Source: Beijerinckiaceae bacterium (GTDB lineage Bacteria; Pseudomonadota; Alphaproteobacteria; Rhizobiales; Beijerinckiaceae). Taken from it: 64,000 nucleotides of DNA. The notes beneath the pieces were generated by a model, which was not told where the DNA came from, searched no databases, and was given only the letters and a program-made list of their open reading frames with translations. Position numbers and translations under genes: made by a program. Below, piece by piece: positions 1 to 7,268 of this stretch; within the stretch, counting starts at the first letter, position 1, and each line of letters starts with the position of its first letter. The stretch is taken from assembly GCA_027531565.1 (NCBI GenBank), contig JAPZSB010000006.1, forward strand, positions 67,001 to 131,000, written 5' to 3'.

Positions 1-631
1 GGTCCTTGAGCGAGAAGACTTCGCGGGCGATGATCTCGCCGCCGGCCTTCTTGATCTCGCGTTCGACCGAATCGACATATTGGGCGTAGAAGCCGACATC
101 GAGCGCGCCGAGCACGGCGATGCGCTTCTGGCCTTTCCGCGCGATGAAGGTACCGGCCGCCTGGCCGGTATAGTCCGCCGGCGGGCGGGTGCGGACGAGA
201 TTCGGGATCTTCTTGGTGGTGATGGAACGCTCGGCAGCATTGCCGACCAGCATCACCGCCTTTTCATTGCCGATGAACGAGGCGACGGCGCTGGTCGAGC
301 CCGAGCAGCAGAAGCCGAGGATATATTTCACGCCGTCGCGGTCGATCAGCTTGCGGACCGCGTTGGTCGCCTCGGTCGGGTTGGCCTTGTCGTCATAGGC
401 GATGACATCGATCTTGTAGGTATCTGCGCCGACCTTGATGCCGCCGGCCGCGTTGATCTCCTCCGCCGCCATCTTCACGGCATTGGCCTGCGGCAGGCCG
501 TAGACGGCGCCACCGCCGGTCAGGGCGTCGGCGACGCCGACGGTGAGTTTCTTTTCCGCCGCCAGCGACGAGCCGGCAACGAGAGTCAGCGCCAGAGCGG
601 CACAGGCACGCGTGAACTTGTGTTTGGACAT
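1..631 (-). CDS. ABC transporter substrate-binding protein, Leu/Ile/Val-type (C-terminus cut by window edge)
   Basis: This is a periplasmic binding protein of the branched-chain amino acid (LivJ/LivK, type 1 fold) family that would hand its ligand to a Liv-type permease. About 210 residues are visible. A basic N-terminus and hydrophobic segment ending near SSLAAE form a signal peptide, followed by the typical opening VGVADALTGGGAVYG and the segment EINAAGG that family members share. The ATG at 631 is preceded by GGAGGAAACC, a strong ribosome binding site. It lies 28 bp downstream of the LivF-like ATPase on the same strand, so the three genes form one operon; the permease genes are not in the window and may lie further left. 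Ligand unknown: amino acids, amides or aromatic acids are all possible for this family. Confidence 0.9.
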   Translation of the reverse strand, partial: MSKHKFTRACAALALTLVAGSSLAAEKKLTVGVADALTGGGAVYGLPQANAVKMAAEEINAAGGIKVGADTYKIDVIAYDDKANPTEATNAVRKLIDRDGVKYILGFCCSGSTSAVASFIGNEKAVMLVGNAAERSITTKKIPNLVRTRPPADYTGQAAGTFIARKGQKRIAVLGALDVGFYAQYVDSVEREIKKAGGEIIAREVFSLKD

Positions 632-659
632 GGTTTCCTCCGTTGTCGTTTCTTGTCGG

Positions 660-1361
660 TCAGTGACCGAGATAGGCACGCATCACGTCCGGGTGGTTCT
701 TGAGGGCACCGGCGGCGCCCTCCATCACGATCTGCCCGGCTTCGAAGAGGTAGGCGCGGTCTGCCAGGTTCAGCGCCATCATCGAATTCTGCTCGACCAG
801 CAGGATGGTCATCCCCATCGCCTTGATCCGGGCGAGCGTCTCGAACACGCTGGCCACGATCTTCGGCGCAAGGCCCAGCGACGGTTCGTCGAACAGGCAG
901 ATGCGCGGCCGCGCCATCAGCGCCCGGGCGATGGCGAGCATTTCCTGCTCGCCGCCGGAGAGCTTCCCGGCCGCCTGGGACTGCCGCTCCCGCAGGATCG
1001 GGAACATGTCCATCATCCGGGAGAGATCGGCCTCCTGCTCGGAATCGTTCCGCGTGTAGGCGCCCATGCGCAGGTTCTGGATCACGCTCATCTGCGGGAA
1101 GACCTGCCGGCCCTCCGGGCACATGGTGATGCCGGCGCGGACAATCGCATGGCCGCTGGCGCGGGTGATGTCGCGCCCCTCGAACGTGATCGCGCCGCCC
1201 GAAGCCGGCACCAGCCCGCAGATCGCCTTCAGCGTCGAGGATTTCCCGGCTCCATTCGCACCGATCAGCGCCACGCATTCCCCTGCGGCCACATCGAGGC
1301 TGACACCATGGACCACCTCGATCCCGCCATAGCTCACCCGGAGATCACGAACCGCCAGCAT
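660..1361 (-). CDS. livF: ABC transporter ATP-binding protein, LivF-type
   Basis: This is a cytoplasmic ATPase subunit of a branched-chain-amino-acid-type importer. The 233-residue protein has Walker A GANGAGKS at residues 34-41, the signature LSGGE at 134-138 and Walker B with the catalytic Glu in CLFDEP near 155-160, followed by SLGLAPK, which is typical of LivF. An in-frame upstream start exists, but it would overlap the preceding gene by about 70 bp. The ATG at 1361 follows the stop codon of the LivG-like gene by one base and starts directly at the conserved MLAVRDLRVSYGG. It is the middle gene of a livG-livF-binding protein operon. Confidence 0.93.
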   Translation of the reverse strand: MLAVRDLRVSYGGIEVVHGVSLDVAAGECVALIGANGAGKSSTLKAICGLVPASGGAITFEGRDITRASGHAIVRAGITMCPEGRQVFPQMSVIQNLRMGAYTRNDSEQEADLSRMMDMFPILRERQSQAAGKLSGGEQEMLAIARALMARPRICLFDEPSLGLAPKIVASVFETLARIKAMGMTILLVEQNSMMALNLADRAYLFEAGQIVMEGAAGALKNHPDVMRAYLGH

Positions 1362-1362
1362 G

Positions 1363-2130
1363 TCAGGCTGCCTCGCCGAGATAGGCATCGATGACGGCCC
1401 GGTTGGCCCGGATCTCGGCCGGGCTGCCCTCGGCAATCTTGGCGCCGAAATTCAGCACCACGATACGGTCGCACAGGGCCATGATCAGCGCCATGTGATG
1501 CTCGATGATCACCACCGCGATGCCGCGCTGCCGGATGCCGCGGATCAACTCCGCGAGGTCCTGCCGCTCATGCTCCACCAGCCCTGCCGCCGGCTCGTCG
1601 ACCAGCAGGATCTTCGGCCGCGCGGCCAGGGCCGTGGCGATCATCAGGAAGCGCTGCTGGCCCGAGGACAGGCTGGCAACGGGGCGGTCTGCAACCGGAT
1701 GCAGCGCGCAGAGCCGGAGAATTTCGTCAACCTGGCCGTCGATGCCGGCCTGCTCGCCCCGCCACGCGCCGAAGGGCAGGATCGAGGCGAACGGGTTGAC
1801 CTGCCGGATCGCATGGCAGCCCATGGCGACATGCTGCCGCACCGTGAATTCGGGAAAGACACGGGCCGTCTGGAAGGTGCGGCTCAGCCCGCGGCCGACG
1901 CGCTGCGCCTCCGGCAGGCCCTCGATCGCCTCGCCGCCCAGCAGGATCGAACCCGCCGTCGGCGGAAACACGCCGGACAGGACATTGACCGTTGTTGATT
2001 TTCCGGAACCGTTCGGCCCGATCAGGCCGAGGATCTCGCCCGCCGACACCGTGAAGGACAGGTCCCGCACGGCCCTGACGCCGCCGAAACTCTTGGCTAG
2101 GCTGTCCACGCGAAGGATCGGCTCGGTCAT
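1363..2130 (-). CDS. livG: ABC transporter ATP-binding protein, LivG-type
   Basis: This is the second ATPase of the Liv-type importer and the first gene of the operon in this window. The 255-residue product has Walker A GPNGSGKS at about 38-45, a slightly atypical signature LSSGQQR, Walker B LLVDEPAAGL and the switch His in VVIIEHHM. The C-terminal segment VLNFGAKIAEGSPAEI is characteristic of LivG. Its start faces a divergent LysR-family gene across 137 bp containing a palindrome, which suggests control by that regulator. Confidence 0.93.
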   Translation of the reverse strand: MTEPILRVDSLAKSFGGVRAVRDLSFTVSAGEILGLIGPNGSGKSTTVNVLSGVFPPTAGSILLGGEAIEGLPEAQRVGRGLSRTFQTARVFPEFTVRQHVAMGCHAIRQVNPFASILPFGAWRGEQAGIDGQVDEILRLCALHPVADRPVASLSSGQQRFLMIATALAARPKILLVDEPAAGLVEHERQDLAELIRGIRQRGIAVVIIEHHMALIMALCDRIVVLNFGAKIAEGSPAEIRANRAVIDAYLGEAA

Positions 2131-2193
2131 GATGCGGTTCCACCAGCGACGCTACCCGGAGGAGTGTAGGCAGGTCCGGTGCGGGCGGGGTAT

Positions 2194-2207
2194 CGCAAAG
2201 ATTTGCG
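2194..2207. promoter_or_regulatory. Palindrome, candidate LysR-type operator
   Basis: CGCAAA-GA-TTTGCG is a perfect inverted repeat with 6-bp arms in the 137-bp divergent gap between the livG-like and lysR-like genes, about 64 bp upstream of both starts. The position and dyad fit a LysR-type binding site; function is inferred. Confidence 0.5.
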
Positions 2208-2267
2208 CTAGATATTCAATTTTTCGATGATACGCTGGCGCGAGAACAGAAGCCTTCAAGGCCGCCC

Positions 2268-3158
2268 ATGGTCCGCATCCGGAATATCAATTCCATCCAT
2301 GTCTTTGACAGCGTTGCGCGATTTGGCAGCGTGACGAAGGCGGCGCATTACTCGGGCAGCACGCAGAGTTCGGTCAGCTACCATATCAAGAAACTCGAAG
2401 CCGATCTCGGCGTGGTGCTGTTCCGGCGCACGGCCCATGGCCTGGAGCTGACCGAGGACGGCGCGCGGCTGGCCAGCCATGTCGATGCAGGCCTCCGCCA
2501 GATCGGCAAGGGGATCGAAGAGGTCGCCCGGCGCCGCGCCGCCGTCCGGGTCGCGCTCGTGCCCATGTTCGCCAGCCGCTTTGTCTCCGCGCGGATCAGC
2601 CGGCTCCAGCAATCCTGCCCGGATGTCGAGGTGGTCCTGCTCAACCACAACAATACGTTCGTCGATTTTCCGGATCCACGCAGCTTCGCCGATTTCGGCA
2701 TCCAGTGGGGCCGGGGGCATTGGCCGAAATTCCACGTGGTCAGGCTGTGGGAGGAGCGGCTGGTCGCGGTCTGCAGCCCGGATTACCGGGCGCGTCTCGC
2801 CATCGAACACCCTTCGGATGTCCAGCGCTGCACCCTCCTGCATGTCGATGACAAGCGGATGTGGGCGGAATGGATGGAGCGATGCGGCGCGGTGCTGCGG
2901 CCCGACCAGGCCAGCATGATGCTGGAAGACCGGCATTTCCAGCTCAGTTCGACCATCAACGGCCTCGGGATTTCCCTGTTCGCGGAATGGCTGGTCCGGG
3001 GAGAACTCGCCTCCGGGGCGCTGGTGAACCCGTTCGGCCAGTCCTGGCCGACCAGCTTCAGCTACCACCTCGTGACGCCAAAGGGCGCCCCCCTCCCCCC
3101 CGGCGCCAAGCGCGTGCGGGACTGGTTCCTCAGGCTCGCCGGCGAGACCGAACGGTAG
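2268..3158 (+). CDS. LysR-family transcriptional regulator (GcvA-like)
   Basis: This is a DNA-binding regulator of 296 residues. The N-terminal winged helix (about residues 5-65) has the LysR pattern, including AAHYSGSTQSSVSYHIKKLE and the wing segment LFRRTAHGLELTEDG. The rest is the two-lobed effector domain. Subtypes with this effector domain resemble GcvA, but the ligand cannot be read from sequence. It is transcribed divergently from the ABC transporter operon, the usual arrangement for an autoregulated LysR activator and its target. It ends 11 bp before the end of the convergent muralytic-protein gene, with no hairpin between them. Confidence 0.88.
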   Translation: MVRIRNINSIHVFDSVARFGSVTKAAHYSGSTQSSVSYHIKKLEADLGVVLFRRTAHGLELTEDGARLASHVDAGLRQIGKGIEEVARRRAAVRVALVPMFASRFVSARISRLQQSCPDVEVVLLNHNNTFVDFPDPRSFADFGIQWGRGHWPKFHVVRLWEERLVAVCSPDYRARLAIEHPSDVQRCTLLHVDDKRMWAEWMERCGAVLRPDQASMMLEDRHFQLSSTINGLGISLFAEWLVRGELASGALVNPFGQSWPTSFSYHLVTPKGAPLPPGAKRVRDWFLRLAGETER

Positions 3159-3169
3159 CCCGGCCCGGT

Positions 3170-4885
3170 TCAGGGCAGGAAATAGCGGATCGCCAGCCCG
3201 CGCGGGTCGAACCGGGCATGCCAGCTCTCGACGGTATAGTTCTGCAGGAAGACCCCGCGTGACGATCCGTTCGAGTAGATCTTCGTCTTGCCGACAGGCA
3301 CGGCCGGCGTGCCGACGATCCCGACATGGCCGGTCACGCCGCCGGCAGTGGGGGAAATGACGATGGCCCCGGCCACCAGCGCGTTCTCCGGCAATTCCTG
3401 ATGCTTCGCCACCAGCACCTTCGCCATCTCGGCTGTCGCGAGATTGCCGCCGATCGGCTTGCCAAGCGCCTGGCTGGCCAGTGTGTTGACCGCCCAGGCA
3501 CAGGCCAGCTGGCCGTTACTGGTGCCTTTCACATGGCGCGAGACCAGCATGTTGACCGCGGCGACGGCCGCTGCAAACAGCCGCTCCGCCCGTTCACTGG
3601 CCGGGACGGCGATGCCGGGTGTTTTCCCGACTGGCTCGGGACTCTCGATATCGCTTTCGAGATCGGCAACAACCTCGGAGGGCAGGCCAAGCCCTTTCAG
3701 CGGAACAACAAGCGTGTCGCGCTTGAGGACCCGCACCTCCCCGTCCGAGCGCTGCTCGATCAGGACCTGCCCGGGCACTTCACCGCCCTCGCCGACCAGC
3801 CAGAACTGCCGCTTGCCGGCATGCGCGCTGGCGAGCACGCGGAAGGGCACGGCGGCCTGCAGCAGGCCGGTCGCCTTCACCGGCAGCGGGCTGATGGCGG
3901 CACCGGGCTGGCCGCCAGCCCGATAGAGGTCGAGCGCGAGGGTCGCCCAGCGTTCCCGGCTGGGGAAGTTCTTCACTCCGGCCTTCTCGTAGGTGGCCTC
4001 GAAACGCTCCACCGCCGCGGAGAGCGTGGTGGTCTTGCGCAATTCGGTGATGGCAACGGCATGCGTCGAGCGGAGCTCATGCATCAGGAAGCCGAAATTG
4101 GCCTCGTCGGAATAGACCGTGAGCCCTTTCTCGGCCGCGAAGGCTTCGAACGCGGTCCGTCGCGACTTGGACCATTGCGCCCAGCCGAGCCCGCCCGTGG
4201 CGCTGCTCATGCCCTTTTCGTGCATGTCGCGGAAGCCGGCGCATTCATGCCCGAGATTGCCGAGGATGCCAGCCACCTGGAAGCCGGTCAGGTCAAAGGC
4301 ATCAACCAGCCGGACCATGATCCAGAGGCACTTCTCGGCGAACAGCTTCTCGGAGGGCTGGATGCCGGGCCCGGCGCCAGCCCCGGTCCGGGGCGGGATG
4401 TTGGGATCGTCGCCGGCCAGATCCGCCTCGCCGGGTGCGATGGCAGGATAGAGCACGGCAAAGGCATCGACGATCTCCGCCCGGGTGGCATCGAGCGCGG
4501 CCTGCAGCCGGGCGTCGAACCCGGTGACGGCGATATCCGGATCATCCGGCCATGCCGCCCTGTAGAGTTCCACGCTCGTCGGGTGCCGGCCCTGTTCCTG
4601 CGAGAAGGCCTGGCTGACGCGCAAGGTCCGGATGGCGGCATGCAGCACCTGCACGAAGGGCATTTTCCGCCTGTCGGCCGTGAGATGGATCTGCAGGTCC
4701 GGAAGCGAGCCATCGGCATTCCATTCGGCCTCGGTGACGCGATAGGGGCCGATCGCCTCGCCACCCGTCTGGTTGACGATGCCCGTTCGCAACTGCGCCA
4801 CAGCCATCAGGAAATGTGGCTGGACCCCCACCCAGACCCCGCTCTCGACGCATTGCTGGGCAAAGTCTTCGCGGTTGATGGCCAT
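3170..4885 (-). CDS. Two-domain muralytic protein: phage tail lysozyme-like plus NlpC/CHAP-like
   Basis: The 571-residue protein probably cleaves peptidoglycan. After an N-terminal region of about 190 residues that may be a further lysozyme-like fold, a Gly/Pro-rich linker leads to a section resembling phage tail-tip lysozymes: an LVDAFDLTGFQVAGILGN helix, then GHECAGF with the candidate catalytic Glu, then GGLGWAQWS. The C-terminal 130 residues contain LACAWAVN (candidate catalytic Cys) and TGHVGIVG (candidate catalytic His), the order seen in NlpC/P60 and CHAP amidases. There is no signal peptide or membrane helix. The ATG follows GAGGAGG. It is the last gene of a seven-gene minus-strand cassette, 10 bp after the lipoprotein gene. 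It could be phage-derived, but no other phage genes are present. Confidence 0.7.
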   Translation of the reverse strand: MAINREDFAQQCVESGVWVGVQPHFLMAVAQLRTGIVNQTGGEAIGPYRVTEAEWNADGSLPDLQIHLTADRRKMPFVQVLHAAIRTLRVSQAFSQEQGRHPTSVELYRAAWPDDPDIAVTGFDARLQAALDATRAEIVDAFAVLYPAIAPGEADLAGDDPNIPPRTGAGAGPGIQPSEKLFAEKCLWIMVRLVDAFDLTGFQVAGILGNLGHECAGFRDMHEKGMSSATGGLGWAQWSKSRRTAFEAFAAEKGLTVYSDEANFGFLMHELRSTHAVAITELRKTTTLSAAVERFEATYEKAGVKNFPSRERWATLALDLYRAGGQPGAAISPLPVKATGLLQAAVPFRVLASAHAGKRQFWLVGEGGEVPGQVLIEQRSDGEVRVLKRDTLVVPLKGLGLPSEVVADLESDIESPEPVGKTPGIAVPASERAERLFAAAVAAVNMLVSRHVKGTSNGQLACAWAVNTLASQALGKPIGGNLATAEMAKVLVAKHQELPENALVAGAIVISPTAGGVTGHVGIVGTPAVPVGKTKIYSNGSSRGVFLQNYTVESWHARFDPRGLAIRYFLP

Positions 4886-4895
4886 CGACGCCTCC

Positions 4896-5948
4896 TCAGC
4901 GCTTGCAGGTGATGCCGTCGCTCTTCATCTGCCGGAACAGGGCGCCGTCGAGCGGCGTCAGCCGGTCCTTCTCGCTCTGGTCCTTGAAGACCTCGCCGGT
5001 CGAATTGTTGCCGTTGAGGAAGGCGAGCAGGCCTTCGCGCACCGGCTTCGTCAGAACGCCCGAGGGCTTCAGGCAGGCAATGGTCTCGAACTGCCGGATC
5101 AGCGGCGCGCGGAGGCCGGTCTCGTAGGCGCCCAGCGGCACGCCCTTCGGCGGGGGCGGCTTCGGCCGGTCGAACGGGTGGACAGGATCACCCGCCGCGC
5201 CGATCACCGTCGCCTCGATGGTCGAGCCGTCGATCAGCGGCGAACGGACCATGCCACTCCGCTCGAGCGTGGTGAGCGTGGTGTTGATCTCGGTCTCGAT
5301 CGTGAAAGGCATGCAGAGGCGGAGATATTGCCGCATCGCATGCACCGCATCCGGGCGGTTGGTGATCAGCAGCGGCCGGATCTCCTCGCGCAGCCGCCTC
5401 TGCGCGCCCAGCACAAGGGACTGGACGGTCGAATGGTTGACCTCCAGCACCAGCCGCGACTGGAAATTCGTGAAGCTGCTCGTCGCGAAACCGAACGCCG
5501 CGCTGACAATGGCGATCGGATCGACGCCGACCCCGGTCGCCGCGAGGATTGCCGTGGTCGCGGTCCGGGCATCGGCCAGCTGCTGCTGGATGGGCCTCGC
5601 CGAGCGCCTCTTGTCATCGAGCCAGGCCAGATAGGCATCGCAGCGCGCGTCGATATCGTTGAGGCCGGCCTGCACGATGAGCTTCCAATCGGAGGGGCGG
5701 GTGGGCCGGCAGGTCTCGGCGGGGCCGGGAAAGCCGGCCTGGACGCAGAGCTGGCCGAGATACTGGTCCTGCATCGCCATGGCATCGGACTGGCCTTCCC
5801 AGGCCAGGGTGGTGCCGGCGCCCTCGCGCATCCGCGTCACATCGCCCATGCAGGCCGAAAGGAAGAGAAGGGGCAGCAGGGTCAGCCCGAACCGGGGCAA
5901 GGACCGCCCACGGAATGGTGCCGTTACGCCGGGATGACCTGCTTCCAT
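4896..5948 (-). CDS. Predicted lipoprotein of unknown function
   Basis: I do not recognise this 350-residue protein. Starting at the ATG at 5948, it has a basic N-terminus, a hydrophobic stretch LTLLPLLFLSAC with a lipobox (LSAC) and then MGD, so lipid modification at that Cys is likely. An Asp at +3 relative to the Cys does not settle inner or outer membrane sorting. The body is mostly helical with a Thr/Ala-rich segment (DARTATTAILAATGVGVDP) and a Pro-rich stretch KPPPPKG near residue 260. A longer frame reaches 6035, but its extra residues lie before the export signal and look non-coding. It lies between the MBL-fold gene (110 bp upstream) and the muralytic gene (10 bp downstream) and probably belongs to that cassette. 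Confidence 0.7.
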   Translation of the reverse strand: MEAGHPGVTAPFRGRSLPRFGLTLLPLLFLSACMGDVTRMREGAGTTLAWEGQSDAMAMQDQYLGQLCVQAGFPGPAETCRPTRPSDWKLIVQAGLNDIDARCDAYLAWLDDKRRSARPIQQQLADARTATTAILAATGVGVDPIAIVSAAFGFATSSFTNFQSRLVLEVNHSTVQSLVLGAQRRLREEIRPLLITNRPDAVHAMRQYLRLCMPFTIETEINTTLTTLERSGMVRSPLIDGSTIEATVIGAAGDPVHPFDRPKPPPPKGVPLGAYETGLRAPLIRQFETIACLKPSGVLTKPVREGLLAFLNGNNSTGEVFKDQSEKDRLTPLDGALFRQMKSDGITCKR

Positions 5949-6058
5949 GCTCGCGTCCCCCTGCCGAAGGCCTCGCCTGACGAGCGAATGCCCGAGCCTA
6001 GGCCCGGGCTCCCCGGTGTCGGTGGCGATTCCCACAGAAAGGAACGGAAAATTAACCC

Positions 6059-7216
6059 TCAGAGCGGGACCGGCACCGAAAGCGCACCCGGCGCCCGGAA
6101 ATTCAGCGTGATCCGGCCGTTCGAGGCGGCAGCCATCGCCTTGAGGAAGGCGGTCTGCGCGGCCGTTGCCGGATGCGTCTCCTCATAGGTCAGGTGCACC
6201 GTGAAGCGGTTCTGGCCGCAGGCCTTCTTCAGCGCGTCGAGGGTGAACATGTCCGGGTTGTCATGCTTGCCATTGGCGCAGAACACATAATGCCGGGCCG
6301 GGAACAGCCGGAACAGCGCCTCGGAATTGTTGGCCGACGAGCCATGATGGGGAACCTTCATCAGGTCGATGGGGAACGGATCGAGCGTGCCCGTCCGGGC
6401 CTGCCAGCCCTCGATGATGTGCTCGGCAAGGCCATCGCCGGTGAGGAGCAGCGTCTTCCGTTCGATTGTCGCAAGAAACACGATCGAGGAGAGGTTCGCG
6501 ACGGACGTATCGATCTTGCCGCGCACGAAGGCCTGCAGCGCCGCGTCCGATCCTGTCGCTTCCGCCCATTTGGTCTTCAGCGCGTCGAGCCTCGGCTGGG
6601 TCGGCGTCAGGATCTCCAGTTTCGGCCCATTGGTGCCGAACCGGATCACGCGGGGGGCCAGCGCCTTCTGGTGCGCCTCGTTCCCGAAACTCTGGTTGAG
6701 TGTTTGTGGCACACGCCCGCCGGGCTTCAGGGCGCCGAGATTCCGGAGCAGCGTCTCGCCATCGCGAACGCCCTGGATGAACATGGCCGTCTCCGGCCCG
6801 GGGGCACTGGCCATGAACACATCATTGCTGGCCAGCGAAGCCACCGAGCCGGCGGCCTGCGTGATCGTGCCGAACGTCGCCTGGAAGCCGTTGAACCAGA
6901 ATTCCTGGAACAGGACCTCCGGTGTGCCGGCCGGCGGCGGGGTCAGCGCCATGGCATTGATCAGCTTGCCGATCCCGTCGATATGGTCATCGTCGATATG
7001 GGTGACCACACCGAGCCGGATCCGGAGCGGGCCATTGCCGCCCTGCGCGGCCCGAAGCGCGCGCAGTCGCGGCGCGAGCGACGTGCGGTAGGTCTCCGTT
7101 GGCCCGCCATCGATCAGCCAGAGCTGGGGCTGCTTCTGGCCGGCCTCGTCCTTCTGGACGTAATGCACCATCAGGCAATCGCCATGGGCGGCATCGAGCG
7201 CTTCGAACGTGACCAT
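6059..7216 (-). CDS. ComEC/Rec2-type metallo-beta-lactamase-fold hydrolase
   Basis: This is a stand-alone MBL-fold protein of 385 residues. It begins with the ComEC-like pattern HGDCLMV, has LWLIDGG at about 33-38 and the metal-binding motif THIDDDHIDG at 72-81, a variant of HxHxDH in which Asp replaces the second His. Later come LLLTGDG and KVPHHGSS, both diagnostic of the ComEC-like branch. Members may be nucleases or phosphodiesterases and are seen in several bacterial conflict operons, but the substrate here cannot be deduced. There is no signal peptide, so it is probably cytoplasmic. The ATG is preceded by AAGGAGAAGCGG. It lies 52 bp after the subtilisin-like gene, with a GC hairpin in between. 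Confidence 0.8.
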   Translation of the reverse strand: MVTFEALDAAHGDCLMVHYVQKDEAGQKQPQLWLIDGGPTETYRTSLAPRLRALRAAQGGNGPLRIRLGVVTHIDDDHIDGIGKLINAMALTPPPAGTPEVLFQEFWFNGFQATFGTITQAAGSVASLASNDVFMASAPGPETAMFIQGVRDGETLLRNLGALKPGGRVPQTLNQSFGNEAHQKALAPRVIRFGTNGPKLEILTPTQPRLDALKTKWAEATGSDAALQAFVRGKIDTSVANLSSIVFLATIERKTLLLTGDGLAEHIIEGWQARTGTLDPFPIDLMKVPHHGSSANNSEALFRLFPARHYVFCANGKHDNPDMFTLDALKKACGQNRFTVHLTYEETHPATAAQTAFLKAMAAASNGRITLNFRAPGALSVPVPL

Positions 7217-7235
7217 CCGCTTCTCCTTCCGGCTT

Positions 7236-7253
7236 GGCCGCCCGGTGGCGGCC
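7236..7253 (-). other. GC-rich hairpin between protease and MBL genes
   Basis: GGCCGCC-CGGT-GGCGGCC forms a perfect 7-bp stem with a 4-base loop in the 52-bp gap. No U-tract follows in the direction of transcription, so it is more likely an RNA-stability or attenuation element than a full terminator. Confidence 0.4.
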
Positions 7254-7268
7254 TTAACGTCCTGACTT

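Noticed and set aside
3170-4885. Prophage remnant
   Set aside because: One phage-like enzyme domain only. No integrase, capsid, tail or terminase genes are nearby.
5949-6035. Upstream extension of the lipoprotein gene
   Set aside because: The added residues would precede the export signal, and the ATG at 5948 gives a proper lipoprotein leader.
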